64,000 nucleotides of DNA from Mantis religiosa (taxonomy: Eukaryota; Arthropoda; Insecta; Mantodea; Mantidae): contig CM060954.1 of NCBI GenBank assembly GCA_030765055.1, forward strand, positions 105,524,645 through 105,588,644, read 5' to 3'. Shown here in pieces: positions 21,984 to 34,183 of this stretch (its first letter is position 1; every line of letters begins with the position of its first letter). The notes below the pieces were generated by a model. That model was given only the letters and a program-made list of their open reading frames with translations, was not told the origin of the DNA and searched no databases. Both the position numbers and the translations under genes were made by a program.

Positions 21984-22164
21984 AGATGCTCAGAAGACCC
22001 TGGGTTCCGTAGAGCTGCCCAACATTTGTCTTGCTATGATAAGGGGAAAAAAATCTAATAAAATGTTATCCATATAACTGACCCTAACGGAGATACAAAA
22101 TCGAGACATCAAATGAGAAGGCAGAGAGACTACCCGTCCCTTCACCAAGGAGGCAGGCTGGCAA
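21984..22164 (-). mobile_element. SINE family A, strongly diverged copy
   Basis: It follows the family A order on the minus strand: GCCTGCCTCCTTGG, then GGTCAGTTATATGG and CAAATGTTGGGCAGCTC. The B-box is heavily mutated. The (AC)n array begins 40 bp beyond its 5' end. Confidence 0.5.
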
Positions 22165-22201
22165 GGTTTGCTTGTGTTCTACAGTGTACTGCTCAGCCTG
22201 A

Positions 22202-22796
<595 letters not shown>

Positions 22797-23024
22797 GAAA
22801 AGGGAAGACTAAAAGCCGAAAATTTTAGTTATTATTTTGTAGTCTTATTAAGTGGAATTTATTCGATGTAATACTTTATTTTTTAATTATTCACCCTTGG
22901 TTATTCATTGTGCATCAGTTTACAGGAAAAAAAGGAATTCCCACACCGTTTGGAGTACAATGCTAAATTGTAATCATAATGGGATAGTGTACTCTGAATT
23001 TAATGCTACTGCTAAGTAGGCCAG

Positions 23025-23262
23025 GTGTTTTTGTAATTTACGTCCTCCAACGTTGTCATATCGGACGTTGAATGGAATAGGTAAAATGATGTTCAAATGA
23101 GCTCAGGGTCCATAGAGCTTAGAGTTACCCGACATTCGTCTTTCAGGATAAGGGAAAATCCTGGAAAAAAAACCTTATGCAGGTAACTCACCCTGACCGA
23201 GATTCGAACTCGGGACCTCTTGAATGTGAGGCAGACACGCTACCACCACGCTACCGAGGCGG
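23025..23262 (-). mobile_element. tRNA-derived SINE, family A
   Basis: Intact A-box region and B-box (CGAGTTCGAATCTCGG on minus), 3' end AACGTTGGAGGACG. Flanked by GCTAAGTAGGCCAG (23011-23024) and GCTAGGTAGGCTAG (23263-23276), a 14-bp target duplication with two mismatches, so older than the 8518 copy. Confidence 0.85.
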
Positions 23263-23276
23263 GCTAGGTAGGCTAG

Positions 23277-24482
23277 TTCTGTATGCTTAAAACAGATGTT
23301 TTCTTTCTTTGGAGACATCTGCGATATTGTCATTTCTTTTGTCATATGTCCCTGTCATTTCTTTTTACAATTATCAGTCTTATCAGTTTATAATTTCTAT
23401 ATCAAGATTTCCCAAAATATTATGAATACATTTTTGTCACGTGCATTGCATTTCGCCCTCAATGAAGTTCCCATAATGATAATACATGTGGTTTAGATTA
23501 TGAAACGAGATATTTTGCCTGTCTCTATTCATGAGTTTAGCAAGATTTTATCTCCCCTTAAGAGAAATGACACGCCAGTGCTTTGTCAGCCAACTCGTTC
23601 GATCATTGAGTACGAATTTTTGTCACAATTTCATCTGTCGCAGCGGTTTTGGGTCGCCCTGAACGCTCCCTTTGAATGGATGTACGATCACTCTGAATTC
23701 GCAGACCACATTTTAATCTTCGAAAACGAAGGGGGAAAAAATCTCTTTTAATCTCGAATCTGCTATTTGTATTTCCGTTGGGGATTATCCCTTCAAAACG
23801 AAACTCATCATTGCTAGTATTTAAATATTATCCATTTTATATGAAATATTAGCACTAGTTGCTTTACAAACAAATGAAGTGAACGAATGCTTATTGTGCT
23901 GGTAATCATTTCGAGACAGAATAGCTTTCTCGAAGAATGATTTGTACCAGTAGTTCATTAATTACTAAGAAATCAATTTATTTTCTCTGTTGTGTGCAGA
24001 TGCTGTAGTATAAATATTAGAATAAATAACAAGTTAACCTCCCTAAATCATAACATCATTTTATACAACAAAGAAACAAAACAATTACAAGAGCTCATAT
24101 GATTACTGCTTTTCGAGGACCACACTTAATGACATCCAAAATAATACCAGCTCTGAAAAACATGGCAATTTCAGGTAATGTGATTTATGTAACCGAAAAT
24201 GACAATGAAGAAAATTTAACTACAGAAAATGCATTTCGATTTGAGTGTAGTTACATTGCAGCTACAAAACTATAAACACGAATGCGATTTTCTGACATAC
24301 TTCCTACACGCACACATATAAATTATTCTTACAGAGCTAATCATTAAATAAAATAAGAAATATTTAAGCAGTTGTAAATTTTTCAATTAAGTTATCAATC
24401 AGCCAAGCTTAACATAATTATTACATAGTGTAGAGAATATGCAAATTCAGGAATTGCTGAATTATTATTATCATTATCATTA
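23277..24482. other. No recognised feature
   Basis: An 83-codon plus-strand frame at 23500-23751 looks compositionally coding-like but matches no family I know, and it has no good splice signals. Confidence 0.3.
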
Positions 24483-24680
24483 TTATACTTTTTGCCTTCG
24501 GGAAGAACCCATTTGACCTTCGGGGAGGAATCTCTTTTCTCTAGTGGCGCTCATAGACACTATACAGACACATACACAACACATATACAACCATGCCCGA
24601 GGGGGGACTCGAACCCGCGACAATCTGTGCGACGGAACGCTAGAGACATACGCTCTAACAGCCATGGCTACGAGGGCCGG
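24483..24680 (-). mobile_element. tRNA-derived SINE, family B, copy 1
   Basis: The minus-strand head is GCCGGCCCTCGTAGCCATGG, with B-box GCGGGTTCGAGTCCCCC and an AGAGCGTATGTCTCTAGCG middle. The same head occurs at 51645-51733. The anticodon region is not that of a functional tRNA. Confidence 0.65.
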
Positions 24681-25334
24681 CTGGTGAAATTTGGACTATA
24701 GTAGTGGCTCAAAGCGCTGACTTGGCATTTTAGGAATCTATTGGTGTTTTAGTAAGTTTTTATTTTTTATTTTTTTTATCTCGTTCCGTATGGAATACCT
24801 TTGCAATAATATAAATTTTTTGATGCAATTGTATTAAATGCAAAGTGTTTAAATCAAAATCATTGGAGCTATTTTTGAGGGGGAAAAAATTTAAAATATT
24901 TATGAGAAGAGTAGTTTAGGGCGAGTTAGGGCGAGAGAGGCTCAACTTACCCTGCTGTTCAGTCACACAGTTCCAAACCTATTTCTAAAAATGTAACGTC
25001 CCTTGAGTTTAACAGGATTTAACCAGGAAATCATCGCGGTCTCCGACACTTACATGTTTGTAACGAAGTTAGTACGGTTTTGCAGGCTTTGTTGGGCTGA
25101 AATTGGCTAGTGACCTTTGATAAATAAGAGAGGCAGTAAAGCTAGACAATCAGAGACTACTCCCCAGGGGAGCCTCTCCGTGTGTTACCTAATGTCACGA
25201 CAAACAACTGGAGCACGCAATTTTAAATAATAAGCCATCTGTCGAAGTTCATGGCGAATTTTTACTTCCTTTACCACCTACCTGTAGTAGGTATGAGAAG
25301 TACTGTCAAAAAGAAAAAAGAAAACGTAAACTCA
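24681..25334. other. No recognised feature
   Basis: AT-rich; nothing supported. Confidence 0.35.
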
Positions 25335-25655
25335 CGGCGTAATAGCCCAAACTCGGCCTGATCCTGCCAACTCGACTGCCGGCCTCACCCCACATGCGCA
25401 CTGCAGAAGTGCACGATCATCCAACCGATATGGGAAGATGTGGTCAGCATCTCGACATCCCCAGCGGAAAGTTGGTTTTCTAGATCAGGTCCGCTACCTA
25501 GCGTAGCTCCTCGATTTCCTCACGATGCTGAGCGGGCACCGGTCCTATATCCGAGACTTAAAATCTGCACCCCCAGGGCTGGGATCGACCCTGGATATTT
25601 CCGTGGCAGGGAACCAAAGCGAAACGCTCTAGCTCACTATGCCACACTAACTACT
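25335..25655 (-). mobile_element. tRNA-derived SINE, family D, copy 1
   Basis: Shares long blocks with 43320-43650: CGATCATCCAACCGATATGG, GGGCACCGGTCCTAT, GGGACTTAAAATC (GAGACTTAAAATC here). The minus-strand B-box is AGGGTCGATCCCAGC. About 320 bp. Confidence 0.68.
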
Positions 25656-25756
25656 GTATTCCAATCAAACATTTGATGTAGAATTTTCACCGGATATCCC
25701 CCTTTTTGATCCCAACTGAATAAACAAGTAATCATTTGAGATAATATTGTGTATAT

Positions 25757-25796
25757 GAGTGAGTGAGGGAGTGAGTGAGTGAGTGAGTGAGTGAGT
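25757..25796. repeat. (GAGT)n microsatellite
   Basis: Ten tetranucleotide units, one with a G substitution. Confidence 0.95.
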
Positions 25797-26471
25797 AGTT
25801 TTCGACAAATAGCAAGCTTATGGATGCCTGTTTAATTCAGCATCTACCAAACACACATATTTTCAAAAAATTTTCCACTTCACTCCTACACTTGCTTTAA
25901 ATTGTTTAGATTAAAATGCCATAAATATATTTGCATGGCAAGTGCACATTTTGAAATTTTGGAAATGTTATGTAAAATCCTCTTCATTCGGAAATAATTT
26001 TGCGTAAGTGGTAACCATAACGAGAAAAACAAGTTGTAGGAGATAATAGATCCTTTAAAATACGCAATTTTTTCTCAGAATTCGTTGAAATTGGTTTGAA
26101 TTGTGCACTACACTTGTGTTTTTAATTGTGTCGCTATTCATCTGTTTTTCAATATCTCATGTAAAGAGTGTGTGATTTCTACACCAAAATTACAACCGAC
26201 TTTTGAATACCCACTTTGTCCTTCCAACAAAATGTGTAATTAATTGTTTCTGCATAGTGTAACCTCGATTGCCTATGATGAAGTAAATAGAAAGAATATG
26301 CTCTGTTAAGAATGGACTGTAGAGTTATTATAAAAATAAACGATGGTGGAAGGAAAAAGGTCATGTGAAGTCAGATTTTTTTAAGTTGTCTTTTCGTTTA
26401 GTGTTTAACGTTTTCCCAGATGGAGGCAAACAAATGATGAACGCCTGTATCACTATTTGTAAAGAGCAAAA
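25797..26471. other. No recognised feature
   Basis: AT-rich; nothing supported. Confidence 0.35.
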
Positions 26472-26723
26472 CTATTTAGAGCAACTCTGCAAGCGTGTCG
26501 CCACACCATCCAGCCCAGTTTGAGAGGAAGTGATGTCATCGTTTGTTGCATCACACGGACTGCTGTCATCCTCTTCCATTACGCTGCAGGCGTCCGCCAT
26601 TTTAGTTTTTCGACACCAAGGGCGACGTTTAATGCGTTTTCTCGTTGAAATGACGCTTTGTTGTGTTGTAATGTGCTTTCCAAAATCTACTATGTATCCT
26701 ACAATTTCCCACAGCAAGGACAT
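26472..26723 (-). CDS. Unassigned short ORF with an ATGGCGGAC start context
   Basis: The minus-strand frame is open for about 83 codons. It contains AAAATGGCGGAC (near 26600), a context common at animal 5' exons. From that ATG a 42-residue acidic peptide follows (MADACSVMEEDDSSPCDATN at its start), ending in TAG. The sequence is richer in CpG than its surroundings. No clear splice donor is seen and no family is recognised. It could be a 5' exon fragment or chance. Confidence 0.22.
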   Translation of the reverse strand: MSLLWEIVGYIVDFGKHITTQQSVISTRKRIKRRPWCRKTKMADACSVMEEDDSSPCDATNDDITSSQTGLDGVATRLQSCSK

Positions 26724-26831
26724 TTGCTGTTTATGTTATAGTAGGATGAGGAAATTTAGAGGGAGGTGGAATCCTGAACACATTTCCCCAGCTCAATTGT
26801 GTCTATCGTTTATTCGATACAAGCTAGTATA

Positions 26832-27169
26832 ACTCTCTAAATTGTGCAATATGTAGTTATAAAAAGTAAAAAGTAACAAATTAGACGAATTCCACAAGTA
26901 TTTACACTTTGCCTCCAGTACATTAAGTGACCTGGATGCACCTTGCAGTATAAAACAGTATTTTAGTGAAAAACTCAGGAGAGTTGCTAATGGTACTTTT
27001 AGAAAATAAAATTTGTGAAGTGCAACTCTAATTCTGCAATAATAAAAGCATGCAGTGAAGAAGAAACGAAGCAATAATATTTTATACAAGTGGGGAAAAG
27101 GAAAATTTTATTCTGTGAGCAGGGTAGCGAAAGCGACTTTATACAAAATTGTATGTGGCGAACAAAGAG
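26832..27169. other. No firm feature; possible leader of the LTR element to the right
   Basis: On the minus strand this lies downstream of the PBS-like repeats at 27170-27245. It has no gag-like frame. Confidence 0.3.
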
Positions 27170-27761
27170 TTCGACGTTGCGGCGCCAATTTGTAACTAAA
27201 ATGTTGCTGGGTGCACACAATTCCACGTTGTGACGCCAATTTGATACAAAAATATAATGGCGTGCAAATAAGTCGGCGAGCAATGAGGTTTCTCTCAGGG
27301 TATGCGTGGATGGGTGTGAGAAGGAGATTTTAATAGCACTGGAACGCCCGTTTCCACTATATTTATTTACTGCTTCTTCTTTTCAAACATCGTAATGAAA
27401 GTTGCCGACCAAGGGTTACCAATCTCGGTTTAGAGTTACTGAATGGAGAATGTTTATTACTCGATACACTTATTCGTTCCTCATATATACGAACCGACAA
27501 ATATTAAACACAGAACAGGTTGACCGCCCTAATAGGCTTCACGCCTCGGACTCTTGTCTCATCGGCTGCACGCCAAAGACTCTTCTGATCGGCTTCACGC
27601 CGAAGACACTTCTGATCGGCTTCACGCCGAAGACTCTTCTACTGACCACAGCTGCGCGTGTGTGTATATATAACTTTCACTCTCAAAACTCCTTTTCAAC
27701 CAAAATCCCTTTGTGACTTTTTGTCGCCAAGTGGGCTAAGGACACTGCTTTTGTTACAACA
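27170..27761 (-). mobile_element. Probable LTR plus leader of an LTR retrotransposon (fragment)
   Basis: On the minus strand it starts TGTTGTAACAAAAGCAGTG and contains ATATATAC (TATA-like) and AATAAA-type signals. It leads to ATTGGCGCCGCAACG, which resembles the primer-binding site after insect Gypsy LTRs (TGGCGCC...). A second PBS-like unit, TTGGCGTCACAACGTGG, lies 51 bp away. No gag or pol follows. A target duplication was not found. Classification is by resemblance only. Confidence 0.4.
27551..27640. repeat. 27-bp tandem repeat (about 3.5 units)
   Basis: Units at 27580-27606 and 27607-27633 differ at one base (core GATCGGCTTCACGCCGAAGA). A diverged unit precedes them at 27551-27579. They lie within the candidate LTR. 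Confidence 0.88.
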
Positions 27762-27790
27762 CTTTCCCCCAACTCAACTGGCCTTGCCCT

Positions 27791-28529
27791 TGTCGTAACA
27801 AAGAACCAACATTCCTTTGACAGCCCTCATGATTCGTTGCTTCTGGCAAACCGTAATTTCAGTATCAGACTGGAGCAATTCCTGCGAACAGAATAAAATT
27901 ACTTTGATTTTATATATATTGTAGATAATAAATAGTTTGTTTCACCTATTTCGGACGTGAAGCTTAATGTACTGCGATGTTCAATTATTGTCTTGCTTAG
28001 CATCATTGTTGGCAACATGACGAAACATTCTTTATAAAATCTTACATAAAGGAGGCAATGAAACTAATAAAACGAAAATAATGTAATAACACTTTAATGT
28101 ATTAATAGGTTAAAATCTTAACAAACAAAATTTAAATTATTATTACAAGTTTCATATACCTACTGTGCTTTTGAGAAAATTGTGATGTTTATAGTGCAAT
28201 TACTGCAATTTGAAACACTTATTCCTTTTGCAGAGGATACCGTAGCGATCGATACGAACACGGCCTACCTGATTGATTCATTAGTTACATTGCCCAAGAA
28301 CCTAAAGTTGGCTACATTGGAATGTTAGAATGGCAGAATTATCTTCTCCTAACACTACTCAGAGATGTCCATAGCCGGGATTTTAACGTCAGCTGTCTAA
28401 AAAATGGTTTAGGTAAACCTAACCTGTTTGTTTTGCCTGGACATTAGCAATATTTTTCACTTGTTTACTTTGTTAATGTTTGAGTTTGTATTACTTTTGG
28501 CTGTCACATTAAATGCCCCCCCCCCCCCA
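27791..28529. other. No recognised feature; C13 run at 28516-28528
   Basis: AT-rich; a poly-C run closes the segment. Confidence 0.4.
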
Positions 28530-28680
28530 ATATACATACACTCTGCCCCTCTCTCATTTATATTTCCAGACTTTGAAGAGGATTGGGAATAATCCTGCCT
28601 AGAAAAATTTCCTCCCTCCAACTGGTAATCGAAACCGGGGCCAAAATAACTTGGCACTACCTTCATAACCTGTAAGACAT
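28530..28680 (-). mobile_element. Diverged SINE, probably family C
   Basis: Minus strand: CAGGTTATGAAGGTAGTGCC (tRNA-like 5') and CCCCGGTTTCGATTACC (B-box-like), then AAAGTCTGGAAATATAAATG. The last matches the AGAGTCTGGAAGTATGAATG block of family C. Confidence 0.45.
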
Positions 28681-28739
28681 CCTACGCCTATAATATATTT
28701 ATTAATATGTTGCACACAAGTTTTGATTTTCGTTTTTAA

Positions 28740-29030
28740 ATTCGCTGAAACTGGTATTTCCCTTCTTTTTAGATCATCTCTGTTTCTTTGCTGAGGTAAA
28801 TGAAGGGAAACGTTGATTTAAAATTGTGTCTTCCCTCATTCACCGTGCTTCACTACACCCCACTGATTCATACCCTCGAAAAGCAGTGTCTCGTTTCAAA
28901 ATTATTCCTAATTACCAAAACATGTGGAATTTCACCTTTAGAAATGAAAAATGTCATAAAAATACCAGTTGCGCTAATTCCTCGTCCCAGCTAGGAATCG
29001 AATTCCAATCCTCTGGATTGAGAATCATTT
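28740..29030 (+). repeat. Dispersed repeat G, copy 1
   Basis: Shares TACACCCCACT, TTCCTAATTACCAAAA and TTTAGAAATGA with the reverse complement of 57640-57870. Ends near a GGAATCGAATTCC motif. Confidence 0.6.
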
Positions 29031-29741
29031 GACCGTAGAGGCTGTTATTAACAGTAGGTAGCTTTTATTTGAATTTTTGCAATAAATTTCATGGTTTCAA
29101 TTAATATAATATATAAAACATTCTTGTGGGGAAATTAAATGTTCTTTGAACCGCCGGAGTTTTTTTGTGTTATAAAGTGAAACATGTTTGGGGTTTAATA
29201 GATGATAAAAAACGGCATATTTCATTTCAGTTTGTTTTATTCGCCAATCTGAACCACAAATGTGTAGTATAAAATGTGCTACCTGTTTGGCAGATTTGTA
29301 GGATAATTCCAAGTACATAAACTACAAGTTAAACCCAAGAGAGTAGTTATGGATTATCGCAAATTAGGAAAGTAGTTTCTTAGATAAAAATGATTGTCTT
29401 CTACGTACAACTGTTCTAAATGAAATTAAGTTCAGGTCTCCCTCGTGGCAGACATAAATCATGAAGTGCGAAAGTAAAGTGCACAAGCTCAATATGAAGT
29501 AGCAAGATTGGTAGGCAAAAGTCATTTTAAATAAAATTACGTGATGTACGGCAATTCATGATTTAATCTGGTTGTGGCTTTCTGGAGAAATTAAAAGCCA
29601 CTCTTCTCCTCATATGCCATATAAACAATTAAAAATAACTCTGCTCTTTTCACTGTCAGTAAGGCATAGCCAGTCGATCCTTTGAAGCCGGTCACTTGTG
29701 ACCGCTTTTTAATTCTGTTCTCTTTGGAACACGAAAGAGAA

Positions 29742-29742
<1 letters not shown>
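29031..29742. other. No recognised feature
   Basis: AT-rich; nothing supported. Confidence 0.35.
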
Positions 29743-29785
<43 letters not shown>

Positions 29786-29792
29786 AGGCAAG

Positions 29793-29832
<40 letters not shown>

Positions 29833-29892
29833 CGGACGGGAGGGCGGGCGGGCGGGCAGGTAGGCAGGCAGGCAGGCAGGCAGGCAGGCAGA
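29743..29892. repeat. (GGCA)n microsatellite, about 150 bp
   Basis: GGCA units with GGGA, AGCA, GGAC, GGGC and GGTA variants in the middle. The frames of repeated Cys-Leu-Pro-Ala and its complement are repeat translations. Confidence 0.97.
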
Positions 29893-29949
29893 GGATATGC
29901 ATCTGAGAAGACGTAAAGCATTTTAAAATTCAAACCAATTTAAGTCTAC

Positions 29950-30120
29950 GTCTGTAGCGTAGATAGTAGCCATTCTGTCTTCACGTTCAAGAGCTTCCGA
30001 GTTCGATCTCGGGGATGGTGATATAAATTGATAAGGTTTTTTTTTCTTTCTGCGGAGTTCTCCGTTATCCTGAAATATGGATGTTGGGTAACTCTAGGCT
30101 CTTTGGACCTTGGGCTTATT
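29950..30120 (+). mobile_element. SINE family A, diverged and 3'-truncated
   Basis: GTAGCGTAGATAGTAGCC, B-box CGAGTTCGATCTCGGGG, then TTATCCTGAAATATGG and CTTTGGACCTTGGGCTTA follow family A order. Confidence 0.65.
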
Positions 30121-30978
30121 TGTGATCTACATATGTATGTAGTAGGACTTTTTCTATCCCGAATACTAGAATTTTATGCCACATTTCAAGATCTTGTAGA
30201 TCTCCGGTACAAATTTTAATATTTTCAACATAATTTTATTTTAATTATATTTGTCGTGGAAACATTTTCTTCGTTTTACGTAAATTTTCCTGAAACAAGG
30301 TCCTACTTAATTTCCTGATCATTTTCGGATCTTTTTATGTATGCGAACACCTGTCTACGAACATCTACAAACTACAACATAGGAACCAACTACTTGATCA
30401 ATACATTAAAACATTTTTGCGTTTGTGTGTTAGCCACACTATAGCTTAAATATTACATAGCTAGTGAGGAGAAATGATTGGGGGTGGGGGGGAGCTCTGA
30501 AAGTGTCTAGCTTGGGTAGGACAAAGATATGGCGTGATTCACATGAAAGCACGCTCTGCATAATGCAAAATAAAATTTATAAAACTGTGTACTGCGCAGA
30601 ATTGAGGGAGCGGGAAGGGGGAAGAGAGGTGTAAAATGAAGGTGCCTGTTAATGCGATATCAATGGCAACGGGATGAATCTTCCTCCTCGTAGACAGGGA
30701 CGAAGTTTAAGTTCCGGGTTGAGAAGATTTCCAGATCCGATGTTTTATGATGTAACAGTTTCTCCTCAGGCTCCCTGTAGCTGCTACAGTCGATGCATGG
30801 AAATAATCCACCTCAGGTGTTATCTCGAGCAGAGATCTGAAGGATCTAATTTTCTTGTTACTTGAGAAAAAAGTTAATTTATTTTAAATTAAAGTAATCC
30901 AATATTTTAATACTGTATTACAAGTTACAATACGCCTCATAACGTCGGTTGACAAACATCCACTTCTTGGATTACACA
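30121..30978. other. No recognised feature
   Basis: AT-rich with a short G-rich patch near 30481-30495. No gene seen. Confidence 0.35.
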
Positions 30979-30992
30979 ATATTGTACGAAAT

Positions 30993-31383
30993 GATGATGA
31001 TGATTGATATATATGCATACACATATATATATAATTTAAGGGCGCTCAACTACGGCGGTCATCAGCGCCCTTTAAAAAACTAGTCATGGCAAAAGCCAGA
31101 TATAAAACTTTCTAAAAAACTATACAAGTGTAAGAAAACCTATTAAAAATACACGTACATAAAAACATCAATCAAAACCTACTAAAAATTTCGTTCACTA
31201 AATCCTAAACTCTAGACTAGACAAGAATCTAAAAGCCTTCTCCACGGGTCTCCACGCACGGCCTACACCTTGGTGGGCCTGTTGACCGTCTCCCTCAACC
31301 ACGAAGAGGAACCCACACGAGGGAGAGGAACCCACACGCCAAACCCGTACCTACCGAAGTAGGCCACTGGGGGGGGGGGGGGG
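30993..31383 (-). mobile_element. Short non-tRNA retroposon with poly-C start, 3' hairpin and 14-bp target duplication
   Basis: ATATTGTACGAAAT flanks it perfectly (30979-30992 and 31384-31397). On the minus strand it starts with a C15 run. It then reads GGCCTACTTCGGTAGGTACG, a segment also found (diverged) at 59668-59720, just upstream of the LINE. It ends with an 8-bp-stem hairpin, AGGGCGCT...AGCGCCCT (31039-31071). A TA-rich plus (CAT)n tail follows. There is no A/B box and no long ORF. It is best read as a short non-autonomous LINE derivative. Confidence 0.7.
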
Positions 31384-31397
31384 ATATTGTACGAAAT

Positions 31398-31757
31398 ATA
31401 TTTCATAATCCATAGGTATACATTGTAAAAACTTGCATCGTATTCACTCACGCATGTTCTCTCTCGCCTCTTGACACTGAGTGACGCTTTCTTCTTACTA
31501 AACGAAGCTTTTGGTTCTTAATATGATCAGTGCAATTGAAAATTTTCTTATTGGCCATGTCATTCCTAACGACCAATACAATCATACCATATTTGGTGAT
31601 TTTTATAATCTCTCTTTCGAAACTTAATTTTAAAAAATCCAATACTTAAATACTATTTCACATAATTTTAAACTTCTTAAAACATGTTAAAACAAATTAA
31701 CATTATTGATTCTTTTATTCTTAACTCACTTTATGTCACGTCTTCCTTTTCATTTAA
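31398..31757. other. No recognised feature
   Basis: AT-rich; nothing supported. Confidence 0.35.
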
Positions 31758-31767
31758 TCATTTAATG

Positions 31768-31973
31768 TTTTCATAACTTTTGTTACATGTATACCCCGCC
31801 TTTAACTCCAATGGTCATATCTCTGCACTCTCCATGGTGTCCACTCTCATTCATACTTCCAGACTCTGGGGAAGATGGTTGGGGAAAAATCCCCACCCCC
31901 ACCGCCGGGAGTCGCACCAGGGACCCATATCACGCCAGGCAGGTGCTCTACCGACTGAGCTACGGGGCCAGCC
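31768..31973 (-). mobile_element. tRNA-derived SINE, family C, 10-bp target duplication
   Basis: The minus-strand head has a near-perfect A-box, TAGCTCAGTCGGTAGAGC, and a weak B-box, GGTGCGACTCCCGG. The body is GGGGATTTTTCCCCAACC, then AGAGTCTGGAAGTATGAATG. TCATTTAATG flanks it (31758-31767 and 31974-31983). Confidence 0.82.
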
Positions 31974-31983
31974 TCATTTAATG

Positions 31984-33796
31984 CTCTTCACTTTCACACT
32001 TCCAACAATTCATAAGGATTACTTCCTAAATCTTTCTTAAAATAAACATAAAAATAATAATACTATTTTGGAATCTGAAATTAATACAACTGTCTCACCG
32101 TTTTCAAAGTTTTGCCTATTTTAAAAAGCTAGTGCTACTGTTTAAAACTTTCAGAATCAGTTATGAAATGATACCTCTGCAATAATGCATTTCTTATTTT
32201 ATAAATGCATTGAACTAAAATGTTTGTGCTGCAGAGTGTTTTTAATACAAATGTATTGGTATTTCCTCTGCGACGGGTATAAATTAGTTGCAAATAAATT
32301 GTACTGCCGTTAAATCCCTTACTTAAATGTGCAACCATTGTTCATCTCAGATTTTCCTCTCCTTTCTATTGCTCACTACACAAATATCGCCAAATAGTTG
32401 TAACAAATTGCTCGCAAGTGTGATGTCACAGGGCAAAGAGTGTTACTGTCGCTGATCTGGAAGTTTTACTTTAAGATTGCTTGTCGGCTGTATATCTCAA
32501 ACGCTCTAGAACTTTACATGAGCCCACATTTTGTTTCTTTCTGTCACTTTATCATTAGTTCAGGTTATCTCTCCCCTTTTCTTCAGAATTTATTTCTTTA
32601 CCAAGATAAAGTTACTGTACTAGAATTAGTTTACATCACAGGCAAGGAAACATTCGAAGCGGATTCCGAAAAGTGGTTAAAATAAATTTCCTTAAAGCTG
32701 TGTTCATGCAAACTGCCTTGCACTGTGTTTAAGAAATGATCTTATTTCGTTCCCTTTTGGCAAGTGGGCAGAGGGCCAAAAACAGCAGAACAAAGTCAAA
32801 TGACTCATATAACTCGATTTCTTAACCTTTGAATACGCCGACTTTTCAGTTGTGCACTAGTTTTATCCAGAGCTGCCGTTCCCCTCTTCTCTCTGAATAT
32901 GATTGCCTCGCGAGATGAATAATATACCTCATTAATGAAACAGTTGAGAAACTTCCAAGTCGAAGTGAAGGCGGAATTAGATTCACTTCAGAATACATGG
33001 GTAATGGTTCCTCTTTCGTCTCCAGTAACAACTCACATTAATGCAAGAAACAGGGCGACGATAGCTTCAGAAATCTTACACTCCTTTTAAAATGTCTGAT
33101 TAGAAGATGTGAATTCTCTTTGGTAATGAATTATAAGAAACTTAGGATTTTGCTGCCAAGAAACGTCCGTGTCAAGAAAACCCGTGCTCTGCTAAAATAA
33201 CAACTGAATATCGTTGTCCATATCAGTAAACTAATTAAGAAATTTTATTGGACTTTCATTAATTCCAACCATCATTGTGATTAATTCCATCTCGAAGAAC
33301 AGTTCTATGAAACTTAATTATTAACAAACTTCAGGAAGAATTTAAATTATTAATTGAAAAAAAAAATTAATAAAGGATCAATATTTATCTTTCACTCCTG
33401 TGTTACCACTTGTGAATTTTATTGTATTATATTACTTTTGTTGCTGTTATTTTGTGTTTAACCAACCTAAACAGAAATTCTATTGATTTTAAAAATCAGT
33501 TGCAAAAGATACAGTTCACTGACTTTTCCGAAGTAATTTCAAGCACTACTGTGTAAATTATAAGAAAATTCGAAAATGCCATCTGAGAGCTCAAGATAAA
33601 GTGTGCGTGTAAGTAGATACATATATCCGCTTTCAACCGATTTGGTCCTTTATTTTGGAATAGAACAGGAGGTTGTTCCTTATTTAAAATAATTTTTCTG
33701 AATATGTTCGAAGAGAAATGTCGAGCTATATTTACATAATGGTATGAATCAAATATGTAATTGAGTTAATTATATGACTACATGTAAATTCTGACC
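31984..33796. other. No recognised feature
   Basis: AT-rich. A minus-strand frame at 32846-33031 has weak splice-like edges but no family match. Confidence 0.35.
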
Positions 33797-33806
33797 TACA
33801 GATAGC

Positions 33807-34031
33807 GTTAAGTCCAACGTTAAGGCATATCGGACAATGAATGGAATGGGTGAAATGATGCTCAAATGAGCCCAGGGTCTATGGAGTTTAGAGTTACCAG
33901 ACATTCCTCTTTAAAGATAGGAGAAACCCCCGGAAAAGCCTTATCCAGGTAACTCACCCTGACCGAGATTCGAACTCGGGACCTCTTGAACGTGAGACAG
34001 ACTCGCTACCACCACGCTACCTAGGCGGGCT
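33807..34031 (-). mobile_element. tRNA-derived SINE, family A, 10-bp target duplication
   Basis: Full-length family A pattern. TACAGATAGC lies at 33797-33806 and 34032-34041. Confidence 0.86.
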
Positions 34032-34183
34032 TACAGATAGCTAGGAGGATCACCAGCCTATTGCAAAGTAGCACATTATCTATAATGGCATTGAATTTAT
34101 CATGCCTCTTGCCTGACCTTGCATTGCACTGGGTTTGTTTGTTTACCATACATAGCCATTCAGCGTTGTACACTGCCAAATCT

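Noticed and set aside
23500..23751. 83-codon coding-like frame
   Set aside because: No family recognised and no splice signals; kept only as a remark.
29591..29933. Frames rich in Cys-Leu-Pro-Ala or Gly-Arg-Gln-Ala
   Set aside because: Translations of the (GGCA)n array.
32846..33031. Minus-strand exon-like segment with GAG|GTATAT edge
   Set aside because: Weak acceptor and no similarity to known proteins; below the standard used for the other exon candidates.
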